Source: Desulfotomaculum sp.
Lineage (GTDB): Bacteria; Bacillota; Desulfotomaculia; Desulfotomaculales; Nap2-2B
Direction of reading: 5' to 3'
Assembly: GCA_003457075.1 (NCBI GenBank)
Contig: DMIY01000054.1
Coordinates: 1,070 to 7,152 of the forward strand
DNA length: 6,083 nt
Part shown: positions 1 through 6,083 of the stretch, piece by piece
Numbering within the stretch: position 1 is the stretch's first letter
Layout: every line of letters begins with the position of its first letter
Translations under genes and position numbers: made by a program
The notes under the pieces: generated by a model
The model's input: only the letters and a program-made list of their open reading frames with translations
Database searches by the model: none
What the model was told of the DNA's origin: nothing

Positions 1-1063
1 CACGCAACAGGCCGGGCAGGGTAAGGAATATTTCCAGCAGGAATAAAAGTACAATGGCCAGTTCCAACAACATTGATTGCTGGTTTACCAGCCTGTTGCT
101 GAGCATGGAGTAACTTTGCATGATTACCGAGCTTTTCTGCCGGATGCTTTCCAGCCATGTCTTGGTGCGAAAAATAGAAAGGGCGGTACTGTAAACCCGG
201 GCATAAAATACGTCTTCGGTAACCTTTAAGGAATTCTGAATCCTTTCCGTAATTTCGTTAATGTCGATTACTAGTTCCATCAACCGGTTCATGATCCGGC
301 GGTACTGAGCAAGTCGCTTGAACTGGGTAACTGTTTCAGCTTCTCCTATGGCGTCATACATTTTGCTCATTTCCTCGCTTAAAACATTATCGTAGTAACG
401 CAATTCCAGCAACTGGGTAACTGCAAACTCCAGCAGATCGGGAATGTCCTGGCTGCCTGTAGCGTCGTAAACCAGTGCCGAACTCCAGGTAATAATGGTT
501 AAATCGTTCTGGCTATAGGAAAATGAATGTTGCAAAGTATCTCTACGTACCTGAGGGCTGAAATCCTCTTCTTCAGCCAGAAGCAGCGGGACGGGATCCC
601 ATTCTTTTTGCCACTGGCGAAAGTAGAAAATGGTATAATCTTCCTCGAAGCCACGGTAAGCAGTTTTAACCATTGCCCGGCTTATTGCTTCTCTTACCTT
701 ATCTCGCTTGCTTGTAAAAGCGTCTTCAATCACCTCCGTATCATAAAGATAGCCTGCCAAATTCACTACTGCTTTATAATTATAATATTGGGGGAGGAGG
801 ATCCGCATGATAATGCTGATTACTCCCAAATCGTAAATCTTGGCTGTAAATCTTGCCGGGAAAACCTGCTCCAACAGGTTTATTTTTTCTTCTTCCAGTT
901 CCACTGTAACCGGGGGGTTGGGAATATGGATAGATTTGGGACGGACACGTGAAAGTTTCAACCTGGCAGTAGGCTTGCTGTTAACCAGGATCTGCTCCAC
1001 CAGGTCCAGCCTGATTTCTTCGGCCACATCGTAAAGCCTGTACAGCCATATTGAGTTCTGCAT
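1..1063 (-). CDS. Membrane-anchored protein with an RMD1/DUF155-like layout, 3' end beyond the window
   Basis: The frame is open for 354 codons from the ATG at 1063 to the left edge, with no stop, so the gene continues outside. The N-terminal half is soluble (about residues 1-230), with a conserved-looking stretch around 178-200 (HSFSYSQNDL, then SALVYD). Residues about 230-330 are charged and probably helical or coiled-coil. A hydrophobic segment at about 333-353 (LLELAIVLLFLLEIFLTLP) looks like a C-terminal membrane anchor, so the protein is probably nearly complete. A soluble domain, a helical linker and one C-terminal membrane helix is the plan of RMD1/YagE (DUF155) proteins, whose bacterial function is unknown. 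That family link is from memory of the layout and is moderate at best. The Shine-Dalgarno AGGTG (1080-1076) lies 12 nt before the ATG, which is rather far. An in-frame GTG at 1078 is the only other start, and the frame stays open up to 1141. The gene follows the LOG-like gene by 92 nt. Confidence 0.75.
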   Translation of the reverse strand, partial: MQNSIWLYRLYDVAEEIRLDLVEQILVNSKPTARLKLSRVRPKSIHIPNPPVTVELEEEKINLLEQVFPARFTAKIYDLGVISIIMRILLPQYYNYKAVVNLAGYLYDTEVIEDAFTSKRDKVREAISRAMVKTAYRGFEEDYTIFYFRQWQKEWDPVPLLLAEEEDFSPQVRRDTLQHSFSYSQNDLTIITWSSALVYDATGSQDIPDLLEFAVTQLLELRYYDNVLSEEMSKMYDAIGEAETVTQFKRLAQYRRIMNRLMELVIDINEITERIQNSLKVTEDVFYARVYSTALSIFRTKTWLESIRQKSSVIMQSYSMLSNRLVNQQSMLLELAIVLLFLLEIFLTLPGLLR

Positions 1064-1079
1064 TGGTTTTTGTTTCACC

Positions 1080-1142
1080 TCAGTTAAACGACTTGTCCAA
1101 CGCCGGTCTGGCGACTGTGTAACATTCCTGTATGTTATCCAT
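1080..1142 (-). CDS. Possible 20-residue small ORF or leader peptide
   Basis: An ATG at 1142 opens 20 codons (MDNIQECYTVARPALDKSFN) and a TGA at 1082-1080. It begins 13 nt after the stop of the LOG-like gene. A good Shine-Dalgarno (AAGGAAG, 1152-1146) precedes it, better placed than the one for the long gene downstream. Its TGA overlaps the AGGTG that would serve the next gene, an arrangement that would permit translational coupling. I do not recognise the peptide. It may instead be chance, or the true N-terminus of the downstream gene in a shifted frame, because the downstream frame is itself open across this stretch from 1141. Confidence 0.3.
   Translation of the reverse strand: MDNIQECYTVARPALDKSFN
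1121..1136. repeat. Small inverted repeat in the spacer before the membrane-protein gene
   Basis: AACAT and ATGTT form a perfect 5-bp stem around a 6-nt loop (TCCTGT on the plus strand). A second, 4-bp stem (CGCC/GGCG around five bases) lies just downstream on the coding strand, at about 1101-1113. Neither is followed by a T-run, so they do not look like a terminator. They sit inside the possible 20-codon ORF and could be chance. Confidence 0.25.
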
Positions 1143-1155
1143 TATCTTCCTTATT

Positions 1156-1626
1156 CTACCGGGATAGAACAAGGCTAAAGGCCAGTTCCACTGCTTCAGA
1201 TGCGCTGCGGGCCTGGTGGACAACAAAAGGCCGCCCCCCCTGCTTCAATTCCCATGTAAAAAGACCTACCACTGGTTTATCCATTTTCAAAGCCAGGCCA
1301 ATTTCAGACAGGGTCCCGTAACCACCCGAGATAGCAATAAATACATCTGCCGCACAGGCAATCACCGCATTTCGGGCGTCTCCCAGGCCTGTAGGCAGGG
1401 CTACTGTGAGGTAGGGGTTACCTTCCCGCCGGCGCCTGCCGGGCAGGATACCTACCACCAACCCGCCGGCCTGGCGGGCGCCCTTCGCTGCAGCCTCCAT
1501 GACGCCTCCCCGTCCCCCGCAAATGAGCACAGCCTCCCGGCGGGCTATTTCACGACCTGCCTCTTCAGCCAGGGAGGCTTCCTCTGATGTGCATTCACCC
1601 GCACCAATAACACCTATGTAAAGCAT
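1156..1626 (-). CDS. LOG-like Rossmann-fold protein, TIGR00725 type
   Basis: A 156-residue single-domain protein of the LOG/lysine-decarboxylase-like superfamily. It starts with a nucleotide-binding strand-turn (IGVIGAGEC, residues 4-12), then CGGRGGVMEAA (36-46) and SGGYGTLSE (100-108). The last two correspond to the paired glycine-rich motifs of LOG phosphoribohydrolases, which cleave nucleoside 5'-monophosphates to free base and ribose 5-phosphate. Here Ser100 replaces the usual Pro of PGGxGTxxE, and Arg85-Asn86 stands where LOG enzymes have Arg-Lys. The family label is therefore safer than the activity. The closest type is the small TIGR00725 family, of unknown function. I chose the ATG at 1626 because GAGGTGAG at 1638-1631 is correctly spaced before it. 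The in-frame GTG at 1635 would lie inside that site and overlap the rex stop. The gap to rex is only 5 nt, so the two are probably cotranscribed. Confidence 0.88.
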   Translation of the reverse strand: MLYIGVIGAGECTSEEASLAEEAGREIARREAVLICGGRGGVMEAAAKGARQAGGLVVGILPGRRRREGNPYLTVALPTGLGDARNAVIACAADVFIAISGGYGTLSEIGLALKMDKPVVGLFTWELKQGGRPFVVHQARSASEAVELAFSLVLSR

Positions 1627-1630
1627 GGGA

Positions 1631-1638
1631 CTCACCTC
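1631..1638 (-). promoter_or_regulatory. Ribosome-binding site overlapping the rex stop codon
   Basis: GAGGTGAG contains the rex TGA (1634-1632) and lies 4 nt before the ATG at 1626. It favours that ATG over the GTG at 1635 as the start of the LOG-like gene, and it suggests translational coupling with rex. Confidence 0.7.
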
Positions 1639-2285
1639 TGTACCTCGAGACTCTGTGCCGCTCTAAGAACCAGATTAAAAGTAAGAATTTCTAATCCTAC
1701 AGAGAGATCTACATTGCGTACCTCGATTTTATCTGGAAGTTTCAAAGCTATAGGAGAAAAATTAAGAATAGCCTCCAGCCCGTTCTTGTTCATCTGATCT
1801 GCAACTTCCTGCGCAGCCCTTGGCGGGACAGAAATGATACCAATACGTACCTTATGCTTTTGAATAATTTCCGGCATTTTTTCCATTGGCAAAACTTCCA
1901 GACGCCCAACCATTTTACCTATCTTCATCAAGTTATTATCAAAAACAGCCGCGATGGAAAAACCCCGGCTATTAAAACCTTTATAAGTACAAAGAACAAA
2001 ACCAAGGTTGCCTGCTCCCACCAAAATCAGCGGCCATTGGTGATCCAGCCCCAGGATTTTCAGTGTATACCGCATTAAATCTTTGACGTTATATCCTACT
2101 CCACGGGTGCCGAACTCACCAAAGTAAGCCAGGTCTTTACGTACCTGAGCAGGACTTACCACCACCCCTTCAGCAATTTCTCCCGAGGAAACAGTAGTAA
2201 CCCCTTTACGGTCCAGCTTTTCCAGGAATCTGGAATATACAGACAACCTGGTAACCGTGGCCTCCGGCACTCGTAATGTTTTCAC
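1632..2285 (-). CDS. rex: Redox-sensing transcriptional repressor Rex
   Basis: A 217-residue protein, the usual length for Rex. An N-terminal winged helix (about residues 5-80) carries the hallmark recognition region [25 protein letters not shown] (43-67). A C-terminal Rossmann domain has GAGNLG at 90-95, and the strand-end AVFD at 113-116 holds the acid expected to contact NADH ribose. The C-terminal helix (about 198-214) fits the domain-swapped dimer helix of the family. Rex represses fermentation, respiration and NADH-reoxidation genes when NADH/NAD+ is low, and leaves DNA when NADH binds. I chose the GTG at 2285 because AGGGGGTG (2299-2292) is well spaced before it and the resulting start ([10 protein letters not shown]) fits other Rex proteins. 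The GTG at 2294 falls within that ribosome-binding site. The gene lies 163 nt after hemL and has a candidate promoter of its own. Confidence 0.96.
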   Translation of the reverse strand: MKTLRVPEATVTRLSVYSRFLEKLDRKGVTTVSSGEIAEGVVVSPAQVRKDLAYFGEFGTRGVGYNVKDLMRYTLKILGLDHQWPLILVGAGNLGFVLCTYKGFNSRGFSIAAVFDNNLMKIGKMVGRLEVLPMEKMPEIIQKHKVRIGIISVPPRAAQEVADQMNKNGLEAILNFSPIALKLPDKIEVRNVDLSVGLEILTFNLVLRAAQSLEVQR

Positions 2286-2291
2286 AATTTG

Positions 2292-2301
2292 CACCCCCTT
2301 T
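2292..2301 (-). promoter_or_regulatory. Ribosome-binding site deciding the rex start
   Basis: AAAGGGGGTG on the minus strand ends 6 nt before the GTG at 2285. It contains the alternative GTG at 2294, which is therefore unlikely to be the start. Confidence 0.7.
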
Positions 2302-2395
2302 GCAAAAGTTAAATCGAATTGTCAGAACAGTAATAAATCTAAAACTATGCTCTACCACTTGCAGACAAAAATAACACTCTTAGTAAAAAACCCTA

Positions 2396-2413
2396 ATGTA
2401 CATAATTTCACAT
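2396..2413 (-). promoter_or_regulatory. Candidate Rex operator downstream of the rex promoter
   Basis: The 18-mer ATGTGAAATTATGTACAT (minus strand) is an imperfect dyad, with ATGT and ACAT as perfect ends. Compared with the Rex consensus TTGTGAA-N4-TTCACAA, the left half matches 6 of 7 and the right half 4 of 7. It starts about 10 nt downstream of the predicted -10 box, over or just after the expected transcription start, where a repressor would block initiation. Rex autoregulation is known in other Firmicutes. The match is degenerate, so this stays a candidate. Confidence 0.4.
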
Positions 2414-2423
2414 GACTAAATAT

Positions 2424-2452
2424 TTTATATCATCTAAAGGATATTCTGTCAA
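2424..2452 (-). promoter_or_regulatory. Predicted sigma-A promoter for rex
   Basis: On the minus strand a perfect TTGACA (2452-2447) is followed by a 17-nt spacer and TATAAA (2429-2424), five of six matches to TATAAT. The -35 box overlaps the hemL stop codon (TGA, 2451-2449). Transcription would start near 2417, leaving a leader of about 130 nt before rex. The rest of the 163-nt spacer is AT-rich, and I see no convincing terminator in it, so readthrough from the heme operon also remains possible. Confidence 0.65.
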
Positions 2453-3753
2453 ATAGCTTTTCCAACACTATTCCTGAACGCCCTGCGGGCTGCCTCAACC
2501 GTCCGGTCAATTTGTTCAGAATTATGAACCAGCGAAATAAACATTGCTTCAAACTGCGACGGCGCCAGGTAAATCCCCTGGTCCAACATGCTCCGGAAGA
2601 AAGCAGCGTAACGGGCGGTATCAGACCTGCAGGCAGTTTTGTAATCAACCACCTCACCCTCAGTAAAAAAGGCGCAAAGCATAGAACCAACACGGTTAAA
2701 AGTAACCCTGGCGCCGGAATGCGCGGCAGCTTCCGCAAGGCCGGTGGCCAGACGGGCTGCCTTTGCTTCCAATTCCTGGTATGCGCCGGGCTGCTGTAAA
2801 GTTTCTAAAGTAACTAACCCGGCCGTAACTGCCAGCGGGTTACCGGAAAGAGTACCGGCCTGGTACACAGAACCCTGCGGAGCAACTTGTTCCATAATTT
2901 CCCGCCTGCCCCCGTAAGCTCCCACAGGCAGACCCCCGCCGATTATTTTACCCAGGCAGGTCATGTCGGGCTCAACTCCATAAAGTTCCTGCGCCCCTCC
3001 ATACGCCACACGGAAACCGGTTATTATCTCATCAAAGATGAGCAAAGCACCGTAACACCGCGTTAAATTCCGCAGACCGGCCAAAAATCCCGGATTCGGC
3101 GGTATTACTCCCATGTTGCCGGCCACCGGCTCCACAATCACGGCGGCAATATCCCCGCCTTCCCGGTCAAAAACACGTTCCAGCGCTCTCAGGTCATTGT
3201 AAGCTGCAACAATCGTATCTGCCGCTACGCTCTTTGACACCCCCGGACTGGTAGGCACACCCAGCGTAAGCGCGCCGGACCCTGCTTGAATCAGCAAAAA
3301 ATCCGCATGACCGTGGTAACAGCCTTCAAACTTAATGATTTTATTACGGCCGGTTACAGCCCGGGCCAGACGCAGGGCGCTCATCGCCGCTTCCGTACCC
3401 GAGCTCACCAGACGCACCATTTCTATTGAAGGCACGGCAGAAACAATAGTACTGGCCAACTCAGTCTCCAGTCCGGTTGGAGCGCCGAAACTGGTTCCTT
3501 TTCCCAGACAATCCCGGATAGCTTCCATCACCCGGGGATGGCGGTGGCCAAGAATCAACGGTCCCCAGGAACATACGTAATCTATATATTGGTTGCCGTC
3601 TACATCAAAAAGAGTGGCGCCATCACCGCGCTCAATGAAAACTGGATTTCCACCTACAGCCGCAAAGGCCCGCACCGGACTGTTCACTCCGCCCGGCATA
3701 TATCGCCGGGCCTCAACAAATAATGCGGCAGATTTACTGTAATCTTTAGGCAC
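2449..3753 (-). CDS. hemL: Glutamate-1-semialdehyde 2,1-aminomutase
   Basis: A full-length 434-residue PLP enzyme of the class III aminotransferase family. It converts glutamate-1-semialdehyde to 5-aminolevulinate, the second step of the C5 route to tetrapyrroles in the cytoplasm. It shows the expected motifs in order: [11 protein letters not shown] (20-30), [15 protein letters not shown] (117-131, cofactor phosphate contact), YHGHAD (146-151), FDEIITGFR (240-248, with the PLP-binding Asp), and [16 protein letters not shown] (267-282) with the Schiff-base Lys at 269. The GTG start at 3753 is supported by AAAGGGGTG five nt upstream. The gene follows ahbB by 26 nt and closes the heme operon. 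It supplies the substrate for HemB, encoded at the front of the visible operon. The HemL assignment over a generic class III aminotransferase is firm because of the GGVNSPVR and GKIIGGG signatures. Confidence 0.97.
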   Translation of the reverse strand: MPKDYSKSAALFVEARRYMPGGVNSPVRAFAAVGGNPVFIERGDGATLFDVDGNQYIDYVCSWGPLILGHRHPRVMEAIRDCLGKGTSFGAPTGLETELASTIVSAVPSIEMVRLVSSGTEAAMSALRLARAVTGRNKIIKFEGCYHGHADFLLIQAGSGALTLGVPTSPGVSKSVAADTIVAAYNDLRALERVFDREGGDIAAVIVEPVAGNMGVIPPNPGFLAGLRNLTRCYGALLIFDEIITGFRVAYGGAQELYGVEPDMTCLGKIIGGGLPVGAYGGRREIMEQVAPQGSVYQAGTLSGNPLAVTAGLVTLETLQQPGAYQELEAKAARLATGLAEAAAHSGARVTFNRVGSMLCAFFTEGEVVDYKTACRSDTARYAAFFRSMLDQGIYLAPSQFEAMFISLVHNSEQIDRTVEAARRAFRNSVGKAI

Positions 3754-3763
3754 GCGATCACCC

Positions 3764-3777
3764 CTTTACCTGTAAAG
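3764..3777. repeat. 14-bp dyad in the ahbB-hemL gap
   Basis: CTTTAC-CT-GTAAAG is a perfect 6+6 bp inverted repeat around 2 bp. It fills much of the 26-nt gap and touches the start of the hemL ribosome-binding region (AAAGGGG on the minus strand). It could be a small operator or a weak RNA structure that affects hemL translation, but a dyad this size can also occur by chance. Confidence 0.3.
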
Positions 3778-3779
3778 CA

Positions 3780-4256
3780 CTACTTCTCTTCGAGGAAGTA
3801 TTTCATACTGCTTTTTTTTAATTCTGCCGTGCTGAAAAGCACACGATAGCCGGTTATCCCCGTAGCCATCGACAGGCGGGCAGCAATTTCACGACACTGC
3901 TCCTCTTTCTGTCCGTGCAGTACGGTAAACAAAGTATAAGGCCACCCCCGGACACGGGGACGCTGATAGCAGTGGGTTACTTCTGGAAAAGAGGCCATTA
4001 CCTGCCCGGTTTCCCGTGCTTTTTCCTCGGGTACCGGCCATACCACCATGGCATTAGCCACATACCCTATATCCTGGTGTCGAACTGCCGCACCAAAGCG
4101 GCGAATAATTCCCCGCTCTATAAACTCCTTCACCCGGACCAGGACTTCTTCTTCACTGATGTTTAACTTTTCCGCAATGGCCAGAAAAGGACGGCTAACC
4201 AGCGGCAGGCCCTCCTGTAGTTCTCTGACAAGTTGTTTTTCCACTTTGGTCAACAA
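3780..4256 (-). CDS. ahbB: Siroheme decarboxylase subunit AhbB (NirD/L/G/H family)
   Basis: A 158-residue protein with an N-terminal Lrp/AsnC-like helix-turn-helix (about 4-55) and a C-terminal AsnC-type alpha/beta domain (about 65-150). The AhbB-type signature is clear: RRFGAAVRHQDIGYVANAMVVW (52-73), then ASFPEVTHCYQRP (88-100) and WPYTLFTVLHG (105-115). AhbA and AhbB together remove the C12 and C18 acetate carboxyl groups of siroheme, giving 12,18-didecarboxysiroheme. NirD/L/G/H do the same for heme d1. It starts two nt after the ahbA stop. GAGGAG (4267-4262) is spaced 5 nt from the TTG at 4256, and a second TTG at 4253 is also possible. Either way the start codon is the rare TTG, which may set expression relative to AhbA. 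The DNA-binding-like fold is a family feature and does not show that it acts as a regulator. Confidence 0.9.
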   Translation of the reverse strand: MLTKVEKQLVRELQEGLPLVSRPFLAIAEKLNISEEEVLVRVKEFIERGIIRRFGAAVRHQDIGYVANAMVVWPVPEEKARETGQVMASFPEVTHCYQRPRVRGWPYTLFTVLHGQKEEQCREIAARLSMATGITGYRVLFSTAELKKSSMKYFLEEK

Positions 4257-4258
4257 TC

Positions 4259-4717
4259 TTACTCCTCACCGAGATCAAAATTTACTTTTATTTTAAAAAC
4301 ATTAACGGCAGGCAGCAGCAGGCAGTCCTCAATACCTGTACGCCCTTTGATTTCCTGCACTATTTCATCCAGTTTATCCTGTGATTCCGCTAAAACAGTA
4401 AACCACATGTTGTACTCATGATCCCGTAAATAATTGTGAGTTACGCCGGGAAAACTGTTAACCAAAACAGCCACTTCCCCAATTTGTTCCGGGGACACTT
4501 TCAAGGCGCAAAGTGTCCCTTTATACCCCATCTGTCGGGAATCGAAAATTGCTCCCAGTTGGCGAATTATACCCGCCTGCCGGAGCCGTTGAAGACGGGC
4601 TATAATGTCCTCCTCAGTAGTATCCAGCGCCCCGGCCAGTTCCCGGTAGGGTTCAGCAACAACGGGCAGACTGGTCTGTACAACGTTTAAAAGCCGCCTG
4701 TCCATCTCATCCAACAT
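4259..4717 (-). CDS. ahbA: Siroheme decarboxylase subunit AhbA (NirD/L/G/H family)
   Basis: A 152-residue paralogue of the next gene with the same plan: a helix-turn-helix region (about 3-52) and an AsnC-type ligand domain (about 65-147). Its signature is the AhbA one: LGAIFDSRQMGYKG (54-67) and VTHNYLRDHEYNMWFTV (92-108), with His94 and His100 in the region expected to contact the tetrapyrrole. It is expected to form a heterodimer with AhbB and decarboxylate siroheme. I chose the ATG at 4717 because AAGGGTGG (4730-4723) lies 5 nt upstream. The in-frame GTG at 4726 would fall inside that site. The ribosome-binding site overlaps the stop of the radical SAM gene 11 nt upstream, so translation is probably coupled. 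Calling this AhbA and the other AhbB rests on these motif differences. Confidence 0.9.
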   Translation of the reverse strand: MLDEMDRRLLNVVQTSLPVVAEPYRELAGALDTTEEDIIARLQRLRQAGIIRQLGAIFDSRQMGYKGTLCALKVSPEQIGEVAVLVNSFPGVTHNYLRDHEYNMWFTVLAESQDKLDEIVQEIKGRTGIEDCLLLPAVNVFKIKVNFDLGEE

Positions 4718-4722
4718 GAAAA

Positions 4723-4730
4723 CCACCCTT
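4723..4730 (-). promoter_or_regulatory. Ribosome-binding site overlapping the radical SAM gene stop
   Basis: AAGGGTGG on the minus strand shares its AA with the TAA stop at 4731-4729 and lies 5 nt before the ATG at 4717. It supports that ATG as the ahbA start and hints at coupling to the upstream gene. Confidence 0.65.
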
Positions 4731-5745
4731 AAATTAAACCAGTACGTGTGGGCTTGGCTTCCGGTGACCGTTTATGCTGACACCATGGTTCTTCACCCAT
4801 ATAATCGCCGTGGTAAAAGTAAGCACGCGCCCGGCAGCCACCACATATCCTGTTGTATTCACAACTACCGCAGGCGCCCTGGTATTCCCCTGAACGCAGC
4901 CTGTTCAAGACAGGATGATCCCGCCACAACCGGCTGAAAGGAACCTCCCTCACGTTCCCCAGTGGTATATCCAGATATGCGCAGGGCTGGACATCCCCTC
5001 GCGGGCTGATAATGCAATAGGCAGTACCGGCCAGGCAGCCCTTGTTGAAACGCAGCTTCAAACCCATCTGCCGGGCTATCCGCATAAACTGGGGAGCACA
5101 GGTAGGCTTTAGTTCAATATCCACTTCCTGCTGCTTTTTAAGTATTCTGTACAACAATTGTTCATATTGCTCCGCACGCAAGGACTCTTCCTCAATATTC
5201 ACCGCCCGGCCGGCAGGCACTAAAAAGAAGATATGATGCGCCACGGCTCCTTTTTCTACGGCAAAATCAGTTAAAACCTCTATTTGCTGATAATTCCAAT
5301 CTACCACTGTGGTGTTGATTTGATAAGGAAGCTCCGCCCGGCGACACGCCTCCATGCCTTCCACGGCGGCCTTCCATGCGCCCTGCACGCCGCGCCAGCG
5401 ATCATGCTGCTCCGGATCGATACTGTCCAGGCTGATACCCATCGTCATCGCCCCGGCTTCCTTTAACCGGCGGGCCACTTCACCCGTAATCAGAGTGCCG
5501 TTGGTGCCAAAAACGGGTCTTAAGCCGCTTTTGCGTGCATGCTCGACCAGAGTATAAATATCCGTGCGCAAAAGGGGCTCACCCCCGCTGAAAATCATAA
5601 TTTTAAATCCCGCTTTTGCTATTTCATCAATCAGTGCCATACCCTCGGAGGTATTCAGTTCCTCTTCGGATTTTTCCCCGGCGTCGCGGTAACAATGCCG
5701 ACAGGTAAGATTGCAGGCATTGGTTGTATTCCAGGAAACCAGCAT
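4729..5745 (-). CDS. nirJ2: Radical SAM/SPASM tetrapyrrole-modifying protein, NirJ2 type
   Basis: A 338-residue radical SAM enzyme. The N-terminal cluster motif CNLTCRHC has Cys at 11, 15 and 18 (CX3CX2C), followed by SGGEPLL (53-59), GTNGTL (80-85) and SLDS (105-108). These are the standard sites for the 4Fe-4S cluster and S-adenosylmethionine. A C-terminal SPASM-like region carries further Cys at 237, 244, 255, 292, 295, 301, 304 and 322, enough for auxiliary Fe-S ligands. The start WNTTNACNL and the neighbours (hemB before, ahbA/ahbB after) point to the NirJ2 type of heliobacteria and Desulfitobacterium-like Firmicutes. The likely substrate is a decarboxysiroheme or coproheme, with loss of side-chain acetate or carboxyl groups as in AhbC or AhbD, but the exact step cannot be read from sequence. 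The ATG at 5745 lies 7 nt after the hemB stop. Its best ribosome-binding site, AAAGGGG inside the end of hemB, is rather distant (about 11 nt). Confidence 0.88.
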   Translation of the reverse strand: MLVSWNTTNACNLTCRHCYRDAGEKSEEELNTSEGMALIDEIAKAGFKIMIFSGGEPLLRTDIYTLVEHARKSGLRPVFGTNGTLITGEVARRLKEAGAMTMGISLDSIDPEQHDRWRGVQGAWKAAVEGMEACRRAELPYQINTTVVDWNYQQIEVLTDFAVEKGAVAHHIFFLVPAGRAVNIEEESLRAEQYEQLLYRILKKQQEVDIELKPTCAPQFMRIARQMGLKLRFNKGCLAGTAYCIISPRGDVQPCAYLDIPLGNVREVPFSRLWRDHPVLNRLRSGEYQGACGSCEYNRICGGCRARAYFYHGDYMGEEPWCQHKRSPEAKPTRTGLI

Positions 5746-5752
5746 GTATATT

Positions 5753-6083
<331 letters not shown>

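Noticed and set aside
321..423. 13-bp direct repeat AACTGGGTAACTG at 321-333 and 411-423
   Set aside because: Both copies encode Val-Thr-Gln followed by Phe or Leu in frame, exactly 90 bp apart. Two copies inside a coding region are best explained by chance or by a local protein motif.
527..952. Plus-strand open frame of 141 codons
   Set aside because: It is antisense to the intact long minus-strand frame 1063-1, and its product is low-complexity and unlike any protein I know. The other plus-strand frames in the window are likewise shadows of the minus-strand genes.
949..959. Palindrome TGAAA-C/G-TTTCA
   Set aside because: It lies inside the membrane-protein coding region, is only 5+5 bp, and has no promoter nearby.
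2381..2396. Possible terminator after hemL (TTAG ... CTAA with a T6 run)
   Set aside because: The stem is only 4 bp, AT-rich, and the T-run lies in the loop and not after the stem.
2430..2738. Minus-strand open frame of 102 codons overlapping the end of hemL
   Set aside because: It lies in another frame of hemL, whose C-terminus reads normally through this region, and has no convincing ribosome-binding site.
4259..5745. Heme d1 (nitrite reductase) biosynthesis cluster
   Set aside because: The nir-type names fit the families, but no nirS, nirF, nirE or nirN is seen, and hemB and hemL point to general heme supply. It cannot be excluded from this window alone.

Overview
The window looks like chromosome from an anaerobic Firmicute of the Desulfotomaculum/Pelotomaculum/Desulfitobacterium kind. 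This is inferred from the gene families and their order, from the frequent GTG and TTG starts, and from strong purine-rich Shine-Dalgarno sites. No taxonomic search could be run. Every gene I can support lies on the minus strand, so transcription runs from high to low coordinates.

Region 6083-2449 is a compact tetrapyrrole (heme) operon. In transcription order it holds the 3' part of hemB (porphobilinogen synthase), a radical SAM/SPASM protein of the NirJ2 type, ahbA and ahbB (the two siroheme decarboxylase subunits), and hemL (glutamate-1-semialdehyde aminomutase). Gaps are 2-26 nt. HemL makes 5-aminolevulinate and HemB joins two of these into porphobilinogen. AhbA/AhbB and NirJ2-type radical SAM proteins belong to the siroheme-dependent alternative heme route (or the related heme d1 route). 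In that route siroheme is decarboxylated to 12,18-didecarboxysiroheme and then modified by radical SAM enzymes. The other genes needed (hemA, hemC, cobA/hemD and a second radical SAM) would have to lie beyond 6083 or elsewhere.

Region 2448-2286 is an AT-rich spacer. It holds a near-consensus sigma-A promoter whose -35 box overlaps the hemL stop codon, and a degenerate Rex-type operator just downstream of the -10 box. This suggests that rex has its own, possibly autoregulated, promoter.

Region 2285-1 holds rex (NADH/NAD+-sensing repressor), then a LOG-like Rossmann protein of the TIGR00725 type whose ribosome-binding site overlaps the rex stop codon. A 92-nt spacer with a possible 20-codon ORF follows. 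Last is a long open frame from 1063 to the left edge, encoding a protein with a C-terminal membrane segment and a layout like RMD1/DUF155 proteins; its 3' end is cut by the window edge. The window holds no tRNA, rRNA, mobile element or CRISPR array that I can see. The heme genes are a known type of cluster. The least described parts are the rex promoter/operator, the LOG-like protein with altered active-site motifs, the small ORF and the membrane protein.
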